From Bimuria novae-zelandiae CBS 107.79 (lineage: Eukaryota > Ascomycota > Dothideomycetes > Pleosporales > Didymosphaeriaceae): a DNA stretch of 64,000 bases. Position 1 is the first letter of the stretch; every line of letters starts with the position of its first letter. Shown here in pieces: positions 48,053 through 62,768 of this stretch. Under the pieces are notes generated by a model that saw only the letters and a program-made list of their open reading frames with translations, was not told where the DNA came from and did not search any database. The position numbers were made by a program, and so were the translations under genes. Location of the stretch: NCBI GenBank assembly GCA_010015655.1, contig ML976715.1:62001-126000 (forward strand). The letters are read 5' to 3'.

Positions 48053-48459
48053 CAGTACGTATTTAACTTCTTAAAAATAGTATTTTATATAGACCTAACA
48101 CTAGCCTACTTTAACGCTAAATAAAGATTAGTACTAAAAGTAAACGCCTTTAGCTAGTTAAATAGAGGACACTTCTTTTAGAATAATAATAATAAGATTC
48201 TATGCCTAGCAGCTTACGTCTTAGTAAAGAATAGCCTAGTAGAATATAACTACGCTATTACGATAAAGAGATACTCGCAGTTATTAAATACGTAAATAAA
48301 TAAAACTATATATATTAAGTAGTCAAGCACCTTATAGTCTACACTAATTATAAAAACCTTATATATTTCGCTACTAAATAAAGGTTAAATAAACAATACG
48401 TTTAGTAGGTAATCACACTTAGCTATATTAATATAACGTTTATATATAGACTAGGGTTA

Positions 48460-48891
48460 TGTTAAGCCCTTGAGGGGCAGCTAGTCCCACAGGGGTAAGG
48501 GTTGGTTCTTGGTTAAAAGTATTAATAATATAGGTAAGGGATATTAATAGCTTGCGCGTATTAATAGGGCGTTAGTATTAAAAGTATATATAGTATAATT
48601 AAATTGATAAGAGAGCCTAAGTTAAATCTAAATAATAGATTAGTAAATAGGTTAAATACGATAGTAGAAGACTACTATCGCGTTTAATATATATATAACT
48701 TGTCCCACAAATCCCAAAAGTCCCAGGAGTCCTAAAGTCCTATATACTAAGATACTTCTAGGATGCCTGAAATTTCTAAGACGCGTAACTTAGTCACGTA
48801 ACTTATAGCTAAGTTAGGAATTTTAGCTAGTTATATATATAAGTATCCATGCCCTACCCCGCGTTATATTAGGTCTTAATAGATCCTAACA
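48460..48891 (-). repeat. Gypsy 2 LTR, left (3' LTR)
   Basis: 432 bp. Its left ~80 bases are hardly mutated; the rest is AT-shifted relative to the right LTR. Confidence 0.88.
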
Positions 48892-50083
48892 TTAGCTCCC
48901 CTTTTTAGACTTAATATCCTTATAAGTTAATTACTTATAAAGTCGCTTTCTTAATCCGCTTAATACTATTACTCGTAAGATACTTATTTTGAGTAAAATT
49001 ACCTATTTACTATAGATATTTATTTATTTTACGCTAAGAAGTAATTACCCTGTTAATTATTATTACTATACTTAAAGTATATAAATTATATTTAGTATAG
49101 TAATCAGAAGCATAAGCTTGAGGAGATTTCTTTGCTAGATTATTTAAAAATAGATGCTAAGTTAGAAAGACTAGAAAAGTTAGAGGCTAAGGAAGAGGTA
49201 AAACTTTAGGTAAAAGAAGAGCTTGCTTATATAGCACTCTTGCGTACTTGTCTAGCACGAGAGAAGATAGCGCGTTTGCGTAATTAACGCAAGAAGTAAT
49301 ATAGAAAAGAATAAAAGTTATTTAATTATAGTATATCTATAGTAAATAAGTTAGAAGCGTTAAAAGCTTATAAGAAACTTGCTTAGGCTATAGTATTAAT
49401 TAATCTAAATACCGCCCTAGATACTAAGGTAATAGACTAGTTTATAATTTAATTAAAGCCTTCTTCTTTTACTGCGCAGTGTTATTAGTCTATATACCTT
49501 CTTAAATTATTATTATATTATAAATCTTATTTCCTTTAAAGCTTTCGCATTACTTTAGTATAGTAGTAGTAGTTATAGATCTTGCTTCGTGCCTTTTTTA
49601 AAAGCTATTAGTAGTTCTTACAAAGTTTAGATTTAAGTTCTTATATATTTTCTAAGTGTAGGTAGCCTTTCTACTTAACTAACTATTTTTATAGAGACTT
49701 ATTATTTTAGAAGTCTTTTTATTTAACTTCTTTATATTTTAAAAATATTTTAACTTTAAATTCGTTTTCTTCCTTTAGCTAGTAATAGAAGGTTATTTTA
49801 ACTAGTATTTTAGTGTCTATAGGTTTAAGTTAGTTTATATAAAATATTTAGTGTATTTTCGCGTCTAGCGGTAGTTCTAATTAGTATTTAATTAGTAATA
49901 CTTATTTAATAATAAAAAATTGCCTAACCTTATTATAGTTTAGTTTCTTGTGTTTCTTCTTCTAGGTTTAAAAATTCTTTATAAGTAGATATAGTTCATC
50001 CCCTTTTTTTTACTAAGGTGCTATTTTTCTTTTTTAGTTTACGTATAAAATGCTTTACTATTAAGCTTTTTTAAGATTCTTTT

Positions 50084-50244
50084 TGTAAGGGGCTAGGTGC
50101 TTAAGGAGGCAAAGGTGCTAGAAGAATACTTATAAATTTAATAAAAAGTTTAAAGTTAAGCTTTAGGCGACAAACTTATATATCTAGGGTTTACCTAACT
50201 AAGGGTTAAGAATCTAAGGTAATAACTAGGCGTAGCCTATTATA
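50084..50244 (-). repeat. Gypsy 1 LTR, inner copy left (3' LTR)
   Basis: 161 bp; TGTAAGGGGC at the left edge, TATTATA at the right edge where the partner has TATTACA. Confidence 0.88.
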
Positions 50245-53200
50245 TACCTCCCTTTTCTTTATTAAAGGTAAAGAAAAATCTCTATATTTTATCTTACTTA
50301 TATAGCTTTATAGTTATTTTATTATCTACTTATAATCCTCTTATTATTATAAACCTTTTACTAGTTCTATTCTCGCGTGTCTAATTTTATATCCTTACTA
50401 TAAGTAGTTACTATAGCGGTGTGTTCGCGCTAGTGCGTTTACTTATTATTATATATATAAAATCGCTTCTTGCTTAGCTTCTAAATCTTACTCTTTTATA
50501 CTCTCTCTTTTTTAAGCTTAACTTCGTGCGTTGCAACGTCTTACTTTTAACTAGTTTTTTTTAACTTCGCGACCTAATTCCTCTTACTATTTTAATAAAA
50601 TAGCTAGCTCTTTACGTAATAGCAATGTAATAAAAACGCCTAAGCGTTAAAGGCGTGCTACTAACTTTAATAATAAAATAAAAAAAGGCCTATCCCCGTT
50701 ATAATTACCTAGGTACTAACTTAAGAAGACTAAGCTTTTTTAAAATAAAACTACTATTTTTAACACTAGCGTAATCCTCCTTAGCTAGCTTACTAAGAAG
50801 TTTAGTCCTTTTAAAACTTATAAAGTAAGTTCTAAACCTTTTTCTACGCTTTTTTTACTTTTTTCTACCTTCTAACTTGCCTTCTTACTTTTCTAACCTT
50901 CTTTCTAGTTCTTTATTAGCCTAAGTGTGCGCACTCGCTAACTTAATAAGCTTAGCTTTTAGGGTCTAATCTTGCTACGCGCGATAATTAAGCGCTAATA
51001 TATTAATTACGTTACTTATAAACGCGTCTATTAGTAAGTGCTAGTAGGCAAGATAGTATCTTATAAGGAGTGCTATACCTATAAGCTTATTAGTTATACT
51101 AAATAAGTATACTTTAGTCTAACTTATTTTAGATAATTTTAAGGTATGCTCTACTAACTTCTTCCCTTACTTAGATTTAGCCTGCCCTTAATAAATTTAG
51201 CCGCGAAAAGTTTACTAATATTATAGTTATTAGTATAGGCTATCTTATAAATAAAATTTTAAAAAGTAGCTAGAAATAAAAAATCTTTTTTATTAACTTT
51301 AACGCGTCCTATTCTGCTTGTAAGGTTACTATTATTAATTACTATACCTCTTTTAAGAGCAAGACTACTACTACTTTAGGCTCTATTACTTTTTTTTAAA
51401 ACTATTTAGCTCTTAGAGCGTATTACTATTATAGTTAAAAAAGACTTTTAATCTTCTCTAAATTTATACTACTAACTTTAAAGTATTCTATTAAAAGTAT
51501 AAAAACCTTTTTATAAGTTCCTTTTAAATAATAAAACTATTTTTAAGGCTAATATCGTGTAGCTCTCTAATAAGTTTATAGTAGTAGATAAGGGTATTAT
51601 AATAGATAGTCTTTAGATAATAAATAATATCTTCGCGAGAGCTAATATACCTACTTAAGCCTACTAGGGCTTACGCTAGTAGCTTTAGGCTATTATAATT
51701 AAAAAGTACTTAAGTGAAGAGGATAATAGCTTCCTTAACCCTAGTAGTATATTAGAAGGCGGAGAAGTAGACCTAAATATTATTAAAAAAGGTTTTATTA
51801 TTTTTTTAGTAGCTAAAAATACTTTTTTTACCTAGTTTCTTTCTCCTTCTTACTTTAATTTACTTCTAAAACTTACTTCTTTTATAAGGGTTATCTTTTA
51901 CTATTATAGGAATTATTTAGTCTTCTTATTATTTTTAGTAGTTTTAAGAGTTTTTTAAATTACTTTTTTATGATTCCTTCCTAACTTCCTTCTTTAATAC
52001 TTAACTTTATTTTTTAATAATGTTATTTCTACCTTTGCCTTACACACTTTTATCTAATTAGGTTTCCTAACTTAGTAAAATAGGCATTATAGAGCCTCCT
52101 TCGCGTCCTAATAAAAGCTAATTTAGGGGATATCGCAATAGAATTCCCTTAAGAGTTTTTTTATTATAATTTTAATATAGCTTAATAAACTTCTCTTAAT
52201 AGTTTAATATAGTAGCTTAGTTAAGGTTCCTACGAGGTTCCTAAGTTCTTTAAAAGTAGTTTTTTTACTATACTAGGTATTCTACTTTTTTGCCTCTATA
52301 GGACTAGCGTTCTTTATATATATTAACTATACTATACTTTTCTTTCCTCTTTTTTATTATAATTGCTTCGGGCTAGGCGTTATTAGCGGTTTAGCTAGGA
52401 AGAAGGTTTAACAAGGCTAATTTTAGCCTATCTACGTAGAACCTTAGGTGCATGTTTGGCAGGATATCTAGTTTTACTACGTAAGAGTTTATTATTTTCT
52501 TTATAATAAACTTTCCTTACTTCTAGTTAAGCTTCTTACTTAGACGTTAGTTTTAAAAGTAGTTTTTATATTTTAGCTATACTTTATCTCCTTCCTTTAA
52601 GATTAGAGCGTCTTTATACTAATAGTTTACTAGGCGCTTTTATTTTTATTAGGCTATTTTTATTTTTGCCTAAGTAAAGTTAAAAACCTTTTTAAACTTT
52701 TTTATTATTACCTTTATAGCCTTTTCTACGTTAGTTTTAAGCTTTAAGGCTAATCTCCATGCCCTAAAGTTCTTAACTAGTTTAATATTCTAGCTATAGG
52801 ATAAGAAAAATAGGCTAACTCTTATTAATATAGCTTCTCGCCCTTTAATAACTATCTAAGCTATAGGAAGCTACTTTATCTAATTATCTTATTACTAGTT
52901 ATAGTACGCCTAGAGGTAGGCTTTAAGAATAGAGTTTATTTATTCTATTTATATGTCTATCTCTGGGTGCTTTGCTATAGACAGTCTTTAGTTAATACCT
53001 ACTTATTTATAAAGTGTAGTCTAAAATTTACTCACGAATTGTCCCTCGCGGTCTAATATAATAGAGAAGTAGAAGAAGTAGTTTACTACTTAGTATTAAA
53101 ATAACGCTATTGTAACTATAGGTATATTAAGATTTAGGAGACTAATAAACTTAGGGTCCTTAATAAGTCTATTTATAATTATTATAATATTTGTGCAGCT

Positions 53201-56200
53201 ATCGCTCTTAGGTAGAATAGTAATAAAATCTATTATAATATCCTGTTATTTTTATTTAGGTAGTAATAAAAGCTTTACCAGGCTTTATTTCGCTTCTCTT
53301 TATAGTTTAGTTCTTCTATAAATATTATAGTTCTTAATATACTACCTTACTTAGTTAAATATCCCTAAGAAGAAGTAGCCTTAAGCAAGAATTTTATAAG
53401 TATTTTTTTATTCTAAGTATTTTAAAGCTAGAAAACTATACGCGATTACTATTAGCTTTATTTATAAAAGTTTTAATTTTAGTACTTATTATCTTAACTT
53501 GTAGCGTAGGTACCTTTAGTTATCTATACTATATTTTAAGATACTAATAAATAACTTCTACCTAGATTCGAACTTCCTAAGCCTGTTCTTAATATAAGCC
53601 TTTATTTTATTATACGCGCTATCTTTATCGCGTTCTACCTCTTACTATATAGTATTAAAGTCTAGTTTGCGTCGCTTAGCAGGGCTATCGCCTCCTTAAA
53701 GGGTTAATATAAGTAGTTTAGGGCGTATTAGGTAAGCGAGCACTAGTTCCTTATTTATTTTAATATAATTAGGTTCCTCTATAGTAGTAGGTATTTAGAG
53801 GATAAAAGACTTTAAGCCATTTCTTCTAGTAGTCTCTTAAAAAAGTATAAAGTGCCTTAATTTTAATTTATTATCTCTACTGTTTTTTAGTAGGTCTTAG
53901 TCCCTTTAAAAGAGGGCATTTACCCTAGAGTTTACTAATCTTAGTTTATATATAAACGTTATATTAATATAGCTAAGTATATTTACTTACTAAACATATC
54001 GTTTATCTAATGTTTATTTAGTAGTAAAATACGTAAGGTTCTTATAATTAGTTTAGACTATAAGGTGCTGTACTACTTAATATATATAGTCTTATTTATT
54101 TACGTATTTAATAACTATAAGTATCCCTTTATTATAGATAGCGTAGTTACATTCTACTAGGCTATTTTTGCTAAGAAGTAAGCTACTAGGCGTAAAATCC
54201 TATTATTATTATACTAGAAGAAGTATCCCCTAATTAACAAGCTAGAGACGTCTACTTTTAGTACTAATTCTTATTTAGGGTTAAAGTAGGCTAGCGTAAG
54301 GTTTATATAAAACGCTATATTTAGGAAGTTAAATACGTGCTACTACTTTTATCACTAAATAAATTCTACTCCTTTACTAGTAATCTTTATAAGGGGGCTT
54401 ACTATACTAGAGAAGTTTTATATAAATCTTTAATAAAAGTTTATAAAGCTTATAAAGCTATAAACTCCCTTTACTAAAGTTAGTAGCTCCTATTTTTAAA
54501 TTATTTAGACTTTATTTAGGTCTATACTTACGCCCTTATTAACTTTTATAATAAATTTAAGATACTTAGTCTTTTTAACATAGAACTTAAATTTTTTAAT
54601 ATCTAAGTATAGTCCTGCGGCCCTTAACTTTTAAATTATAGTATATACTTTCTCTTCGTAGTAATTTTAGCTACTACTAGAGAAGATAAGAATATTATTT
54701 ATATACGCTAAGTAATAGTTATTAAAATACTCCTTTAGCACCTAATTAATATACTACTAAAACGTACTTAGCGCGTTAGCTAGGCTAAAGGGAACTACTA
54801 GCTACTTATAAAAACTAAATTAAGTTCTAAACGCTATTTTCTATTCCTCGCCTTTTACTATTTAAAGCTTATAAAAGGCTTAGATTACGTTAAGTTTACT
54901 AAACTATTTAGCCTTTAAAGGAGCTAAAAGGTCTTATTAATTAATAGTAAAGGGTACTAGTCCTTTTTTAAGTTAGTATTTAAGGCTTAATAATTAATAT
55001 AGAAGCGTAGTCCTCTATTAAATTTTTTAGTAAATAATACTAGGGTAGCGGCGCTAGACTTACTTACTTAAATAAAGCCTTTATCTAAGTATTTAATAAG
55101 CTTTTTTTAAAGGACGAGTAACTCTTCGCGAGATATATTAAATAGAGGGCTATAAGGGATTTTTAGGGTCTCGCTATCTTTTTCCACGAGAGGGATAGAA
55201 AGATCTATTCTAGGTCTATAGTATAGGGGGAGCTTATTAGCTTGTTCCTTATAGAAGATACGCTATAAGTCCTTAAAAGCTTTAAGTAGTAACTTTTATA
55301 GGTTTACCTTTAGCTTACGGGTTAACGCCTTTTATATATTTTTTATTAATATAAAAAATACTTTAGCCCCGTTTCCTAGGCATTAATTACGCTAATCTAG
55401 GGCTATAAAGGCTATAGATAATACTTCTTAAAGCTTTATTAATAGTTTTTTACCTTTTTAGTCACGTATGCAGGTGCCTAAATTTTTAATTTAAATTAAT
55501 TTTTTTACTAGGGTTAGTTTAACCCTATTCTTCTTTATTTAGGTTAGGCTAAGGATTAGATCGTACGACCTGTTATTAGGTAAGACATATAACTATATTA
55601 GTTTTATATAGCTATTAATATTTATTTCTAGTTAGACTACTTCGCGTACAAAGAGTTATATGCCTCTAATACTAATAATCTTTTATAGATAGGGTAGATT
55701 CTTGCGCTATAGGTAGGCTTTTATTATAAGTTTTTTAATATTAATTTAAAGGTTAAATAACCTAAATTAATTATTATTAATGTAAACATAATATTATTAA
55801 TAAGTAAGTGTACTATTACTAGTATTAAGTCTAGCTATAGCTTTTAAAAGTTATTAAAACTTATTTTTATCCTTTTCCTACTTTCACCTCTTGGCGGCGA
55901 CTATTACTAAGAGGATTTAGTTTTCTAAATTAGTAAAAGCTATATTAAACTCTATATTAAAAGATCCTTTAATAGTAGGTATAGCGGCGCGAACTTATAC
56001 TAGCTTTATTATAAGTAAAAGTTTATACTGCTTCGCGTAGTGTCCTATATCTTTATAATAAAAATAGGAACTATTCTTTTTATAGGTTTTTATTACCTCG
56101 CGCAACACCTACGTGGCTTATTTTTAGGTGTTACTAGACCTATGTCCTATAGCTCTATCTATTACTTAGTGTCTTCTATCTTAGCTTCGTCGGCTGGACA

Positions 56201-57406
56201 TCCTTCTAGGGTTAGCTTAAGTAGGTTTCTAATCTATCTCGTCTAGCGCCCTATTCTTGGCAGAAAACTTTAGTAGTTATAATATATTTTAAAAAGGTTT
56301 TTTTTAATCTTATTAACTTTCTTTTAGACCCCTTATAGGTCCTAATTATTATTTATATCTACTATAACTATTTAGTCTTATAAGTCCTTATAGAGGCTTT
56401 AAAAGTATAAGTTTTTTAAAATTTCTTAACTATACTCCTTAGCTTCTATAGCATAGTTATTAAAGTTAAGGTTAAAGTTACAAAGCTTCTAGTTCCTTTA
56501 TTATATTATAAGTAAGTAGTTACTCGCGATTTCTTCCGCCAGGTAGTTATAAAAGTTATAGTCTATTAGCTTTTAGAGGTTAGCTTTAGTATATCTTAGG
56601 TAGTAGTTTAGATATATAATTCTTACTATCGCTGCATATCTTATTAATTAACTAATAATATATCTAAGTATATTTCTAAGGTAGTCCTTATCCTCTAAGA
56701 GCTTATATTATATTACTATCTTAAAGTAGTAGTAATCCTATTATTTACTATTAAAATAAGCTAAGTAAAAGATTTTAGGACGGCGTCTTTCTTAGTTTAC
56801 GATAAGCTCTACTATTAATCTATTTAGTAGCTCTATTTATTAGTCTACTTTTAATAGCTAATTTATACCTCTTATCTCTTAAGAGTATTATTATGTTATT
56901 AGAGGTTCTTATCGCTTTTTTATTATTTTTTTAATTAGTCCTCTTACTTCTTATGGTAGAGTCTAAGAAGTATCCTAAAGGTTAATAAGTACTTTAATCT
57001 TGCTTAGAAATTATTATATTTTATTCTTATTAACTCTTAATACCTGGAGTTTAGTTATAAATAAGGAGGCTATCCTTTTATTTCCCTAATTATTACTTTT
57101 TTATAAGCTAATAGCTTGCTGCGTATAATTATTCGCGCTAAGACGTAGACCTTTAGTAAAAAGTCCTATTTTTATTTTTATAACTTTTTTATTTAGTAAA
57201 GACAGTCTTACTATCGTTAAGTATTTATTAAGACTCTTTTTTAATTACTTACTAAGAAGGGTTATATCTCCTTATAAGTCTAGGCGTTGCCTTTATAGTA
57301 TTTATCTACGTAAGTCCTTTAACTTCGTGTGCTACTTTATAGCTTTAGTTTATAATTATATTTAAAATTTACTTATCCCACGATAGGTAAAAGTAATTAA
57401 ATTTAA

Positions 57407-57566
57407 TATAAGAGGCTAGGTGCTTAAAAAGCTAAAGGTGCTAAAAGAATACTTATAAATTTAATAAAGAGTCTAAATTTAAGCTTTAGGAGACGAACTT
57501 ATATATTTAGGGTTTACATAACTAAGGGTTAAGGATCCCAGGAACAACTGGACGTAGCCTATTACA
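57407..57566 (-). repeat. Gypsy 1 LTR, inner copy right (5' LTR)
   Basis: 160 bp; ends CCTATTACA at 57566. Confidence 0.88.
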
Positions 57567-60500
57567 CTTTTAGAGTTCTGTATATATCTTCTTTATAGTC
57601 TTTACTATAATAATTACTTCTTCTATTCTAATTATTATAGGAATTACATAATTAAAGAGATATAGATGTCTTCCTTAGTTTACGTAAAATAGTATAAATC
57701 CTGTTACTACTAATATCTTGTTGTTGTATGCTAATTATACTATAGGTAGTAGGAAAATCTAGTTATTCTTTTAGTTATTACAGTAGATACGTAGGTACGT
57801 TTTAATTATTTAATTTATACATTCTATCTATCCGTTAGTATGTAGATAATATGCTATTAATAGTTTTTATTTTATTCTAATAAGTGCTATAAGCGTTATC
57901 TAGTAGTTTAAAATAAAGAGCTTATCTTTATCGCTAATAATTATCCTTAGGATACTATAGTGTTATATTAGTTAATTTAGAATAAGGAATGCGAGTTGCT
58001 TTACTATAGTTATCTTTTAATATAGTAGTACTTCTACGTATTTAGTAAATTAATAAATAATATTTAGTATTATATTATAACTAATTCCTATTCCAGGATC
58101 CTTTAACCTTAGTAGTCCTATAATAAAGTCTATAGCGATGTCTTCTTATAGTGTAACTAGTATTTAGATTACTTATATCTCTCTATATTTAAAATATATT
58201 GTATGCTTATTGCGTTAGCAATCTACGTATTTACAAATATATATAGCTACTACTTCCTTAAGTCCTTTAAAGCTATAGTTTCGCTAAATAAATTCTATTG
58301 TTTTTCTAATGCTTAGGTGTCCGTACACTAGGTTATTATAGTATTATTATATAATTTTAGTTTATAGTTCCTTAGGTACTTTTCGTGTAGTAATAAGTAG
58401 TTAATTAAGTTCTATTATAGGTTTAAGAGATCTATCTCTATTCTATTATAGTATTATAGAATAGGTTTTTACTTTTTCTTTTATAAGGTTACTTTATTAG
58501 CTAAGCGTGTCTACTTGTCTATTTTCTTTTCTTACTATATAGATAACTTTAAACTTATATTATCCTATAATTTATAACTATTACTATTATCGCGGTGTAA
58601 TTTCTTTTATTATTATAAATTATAATAGATTTTTATAATCTATATAGATTTCTAGCGTTAAGTACGTAAGGGCGCAGATCTTTTAGTGCTTTAATGCTTT
58701 TATAATAGCGTAGAGTTCCTTATTGTATACGTCGTATTGTGTTTCTGCATTGTGAACCTTCCTTAAGTAATATATAATTAGATGCTATTTACTATCCTTT
58801 TTTTACTTTACGCATGCGTCTATCGTAAGGTCGCTTACGTCTATTTTAAATTATAATAGTTCTTTATTTCTAAAGTAGATAAGTGCTAGTGGCATAATAC
58901 ACATTATTTTTAAATTTAGAATAATATTTTATGCTCTACTATTTATATAAATAGTATATCCTTTTTTATAACGTTTATTAAAGGTATCGTGATTTTCGTA
59001 TAGTCCCTAATAACTTATTAATTAAATCTCTAGAATTTTAAGAATTCTTAAATGTTTTTTTATAGTTTTTAGTATTAGCTAGTTCTTAATATATTTAATT
59101 TTATCTAGTGCTCTTTTAATTTTATTTATACTAATAATATATCCTAGGAATTCTAGACTTATTACATAGAATTTATACTTCTATAGTTTGATTTATAGAT
59201 ATGCTTTATCCAGTGCTTTTAGTACTGTCTATATATATGGTACGTGGTCTGATTTGTTTTCAGAGAAGATAAGAATGTCGTCTATATACGCGATAATAAA
59301 TATATTTAAATAATTATATAGTATATTATTAACTAGTGCTTAAAAGGTTGCTGGTGCATTAGTAAGTCTAAAAGATATAATTATATATTTAAATAGTTTA
59401 TAGCGTGTTCTAAATATTATTTTCCTCTTATTACCTTTCGTAATTTATATAAGGTAGTATTTATCTTATAGATCTATTATTATAAAGATCTTTACTCTTA
59501 AGAGTTAGTCTTAGAGTTCTAAAATATTGAGTAGTAAGTATTAATTTTTAATTATTATATTGTTAAGTTTCTTATAGTTTATATAGGGCCTTAGTTATCT
59601 ATCCTTTTTTAGTATAAACATAAAAGAGCTTACTACTAGTAACTTTAAAGGTCTAATATATCCTTTCGCGAGATTTATTTTAATAAATTCATTTTCTTGC
59701 TAGAGTTCTTTTTTAGATTTACTATATAGTAGTCTAAAGGGTGGCGTTTTCCCTTCTTCTAGGTCAATTACATGATTCTAGGATTAATGTTCTGGAAGGT
59801 TTGCTTTTCCTTCTCTTTCTGTGAACATATAATTCCATGCCTAATAGTATTCTAGAATTTTATAATTTGTGCTGTCTCCTATCTTCTTGCGCTCTGTGAC
59901 CTAGTGGTTCCTGCTAGCGTCTAATAAGGGTATTTCATATTTTTTAACTATCTGTCGCGAGAATATATTATTAATAGCTCTCTTATCTACTATTATGTTC
60001 TATGAATACGTAGGCTTTACTTATAATATATAATTATAGCGCTTAAAGGACAGCTCTTTCTTTTCTTAATTAATTATAAGGTTATACTTCTTTAACTAAA
60101 ATAGTTTTAAAATTACATTATAATTAGCTTCCTTAATAATATTAAGGGTAATTAGTTTTTAGTATTTATAGATTATAAGGGTAGTTTTAACCTTATATTT
60201 AATTATTACTTTGTTAGGTATTAGTTATCTATTCCCGATATAGATAGCATAGGGTACAGCCTTTTTACATTTATAGAGTCCTACTCTATTAAGTACTTTT
60301 TTAATATATAGCTCTTTTATGCTCTTAAGTCTAGCATAGCTTTTATTTATATTTCTTTAAGCTATACTTATAGCTTAATTAATATTTAGCTATTAGTAGT
60401 ATTTACTTTTTTAAAGGCGTTGTCCCGCCTAAGCTAAGGTCTATAAAAGATATCCTTTTTATTACTAGCTTTATAAGTTTAAGGCGTCTTTCTTTATTCT

Positions 60501-62337
60501 TTTCCCAAAAGTATTATAAAGCCTTTTTTTTAAAGACTTCACTATCTTTATCCTTTACTACTAATTTATTTTAAAAGGTTATAGTCCTTTTTAGTATATA
60601 ATTAAATCCTCGCTTTTTCTTTTAATCTTAATATTTTTTATAATTAGGGTGTAAGCACGTTTGCTATATATTTAACATATACTTTTTATTAACTAGTAGT
60701 AATAGTACTTAATTTAGTACCTAATTATAGTATAAAAAGTATCGCGTTTCGCGTTTATTTTAGAGGTAAATATTATAACAGGCGATAGAGTAGTTAAACT
60801 ACTCTTATTTATATTATAAATATATTTAAGGAAAGTAGATATATTACTTAGCTTAGTACTAAAAGGTATATTTATCCTCTTTATAGAGGGTCTATTATAT
60901 AGTACCGTGCGTAGAGTTGCGGTAGTCTAGGTTATACTATAGTTTATAGTTTAGGTTTTTATTTAGGTACTTCTTCTTAGGGTCTTTATATTTATAGTAG
61001 TAGTCTGCCTATTCACCGTGCTGTCTTACTAACTAGATTAGGTTAGTAAGCATAGTAAAATGCTACTTTATAGTCTTTATCTTAATATTTTATTATTATA
61101 AAACTAAAATTTCCTTCCCTTAGTTAGTGTTCTTCTAAGAAGTTAAAAATATTTATTATTTTATTAGTAACTAGTTTGCTCTAGCTAGGATAAAGTATAA
61201 AAGATTAAAATACTAGCCCTTTCTCTTTTTTATTTAAACCTTTATACGCATCCTCGTAGAGTTGTAAGTTAAGTAACCTTAATTATTCTAAGTCTTTATT
61301 ATAGATATTAATTTACTTAATAGTACTTATTATCTGCTATTCTTTGTTATTTATATTATTAATAGTTAGTATGTTTAACTACCTAGTGATCTTGGTCTTA
61401 GATTTATAGTTCCTAGCTATATAGCCTAGTTTACTATATATGTAGTAAAGTCGTACCCTAGTCCCTTCCTTATAGGTTCTATCTAGGGTACGTTTTTATT
61501 TAAACTTATAAAAGCCTTTTACCTTTCCTGTCCTTTTCTTTATTATATTAACTTAATAGTACTAGATTTCTTTTATTAGTTAGTAACTATAGTTAGCTTA
61601 GTTTTTCTACTATTATTTAAGGTTGCGATAGTTAGCTATTATTATAAGTAGTTTACAGCTTTTTTTATTTTAGTTTTAACGTAGGTCGTGTTCTAGTTTA
61701 TACTATTTATTATTAATTTAAGTTACTTTTACTATAAGTTCTTATAAGGTATTAGTTTTTACTTTATTATATAATAGTTCTTCGCGTACGTGTCGCTTTA
61801 GTCTTTTATAAAATATAATTATAAAACTATTATTATTATATATAACTTAATTAGCGTTCTTGCGGAATTTAGATTTATATTTAGCTACTAAATAAGTTTA
61901 TCTAAGTTATTAAATATTTTATTTAGCGATAGCTTTCTAATTAGTAATTCTAAAGTATTATTTAACCTTAGTATAGAAAGTATTATAATATTTTATAATT
62001 TTATCTATATCGTTGCCTTCTATATTAGCTCTAGCTAGGTATTAATTAATGTAAGGATAAATCCACTTAAAGGTATCTCCTTTTATATAGGTAAAAGCAA
62101 ATATAGTCTTATCTATATCTTCTTATTCTTTCTTTATTTTATAAAAGTATAGGTTAGGTTACAAGATCTATAGCTCTGTATAATTATATTTACTATAAAA
62201 GAAGTTAGACTTCTTATAAAAGCTTCTTATTTCTTTACTAGGTATAGTAATGCTTACTCCTTTAAAAGTATCTATTTATGTATCTATCGTGTTAGTAAAA
62301 ACGATATCGTTAACACTTATATTAAGGGTGTTTAAGA

Positions 62338-62768
62338 TATTAAGCTCTTAAGGGGTAGCTAGTCTTATAGGGGTAAAGGTTAGTTCTTAGGTAAAAGTAT
62401 TAATAATATAAGTAAGAGGTATTAATAGCTTGCGCATATTAATAGGGCGTTAGTATTAAAAGTATATATAGTATAATTAAATTAATGAAAGAGCCTAAGT
62501 TAAATTTAAATAATAGATTAGTAGATAAATTAAATATAATAGTAGAAACTACTATCACGTTTAATATATACATAACTTGTCCCACGAATCCTGAAAGTCC
62601 TAGGAGGCCCAAAGTCCCATGTGCTAAGATACTTCTAGGACGCCCGATATTTCTAGGACGCGTGACTTAGTCACGTAACTCGTGGCTAAGTTAGGAATCT
62701 TGGCTAGTCGCACGGATAAGTGTCCATGCCCCGCCTCGCGTTATGTTGGGTCTTAACGGATCCTAACA
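62338..62768 (-). repeat. Gypsy 2 LTR, right (5' LTR)
   Basis: 431 bp. Starts TATTAAG (TG changed to TA). Its right ~190 bases keep C/G where the left LTR has T/A. Confidence 0.88.

Larger units (their letters stand above)
50084..57566 (-). mobile_element. Gypsy family 1, inner copy (- orientation)
   Basis: 7.48 kb, LTRs 50084-50244 and 57407-57566, target duplication CTTTT at 50079-50083 and 57567-57571. The polyprotein reads on the minus strand but is destroyed by RIP: the gag zinc knuckle near 56020-56075 reads YFYYKDIGHYAKQY (Cys codons changed to Tyr), and the RT active site near 54680-54720 reads YLAYINNILIFS (DD changed to NN). RNase H lies near 54240-54345. Confidence 0.92.
48460..62768 (-). 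mobile_element. Gypsy family 2 retrotransposon, split by gypsy family 1
   Basis: LTRs 48460-48891 (432 bp, TGTTAAG...CCTAACA) and 62338-62768, with the target duplication GGTTA at 48455-48459 and 62769-62773. A purine tract (AAAAAGGGGAGC on the minus strand) abuts the left LTR, so the element reads leftward. Reverse transcriptase is readable on the minus strand near 59261-59296 (AYIDDILIFSE). Without the inner element it is about 6.8 kb. Many TAG/TAA codons; no intact frame. Confidence 0.9.
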
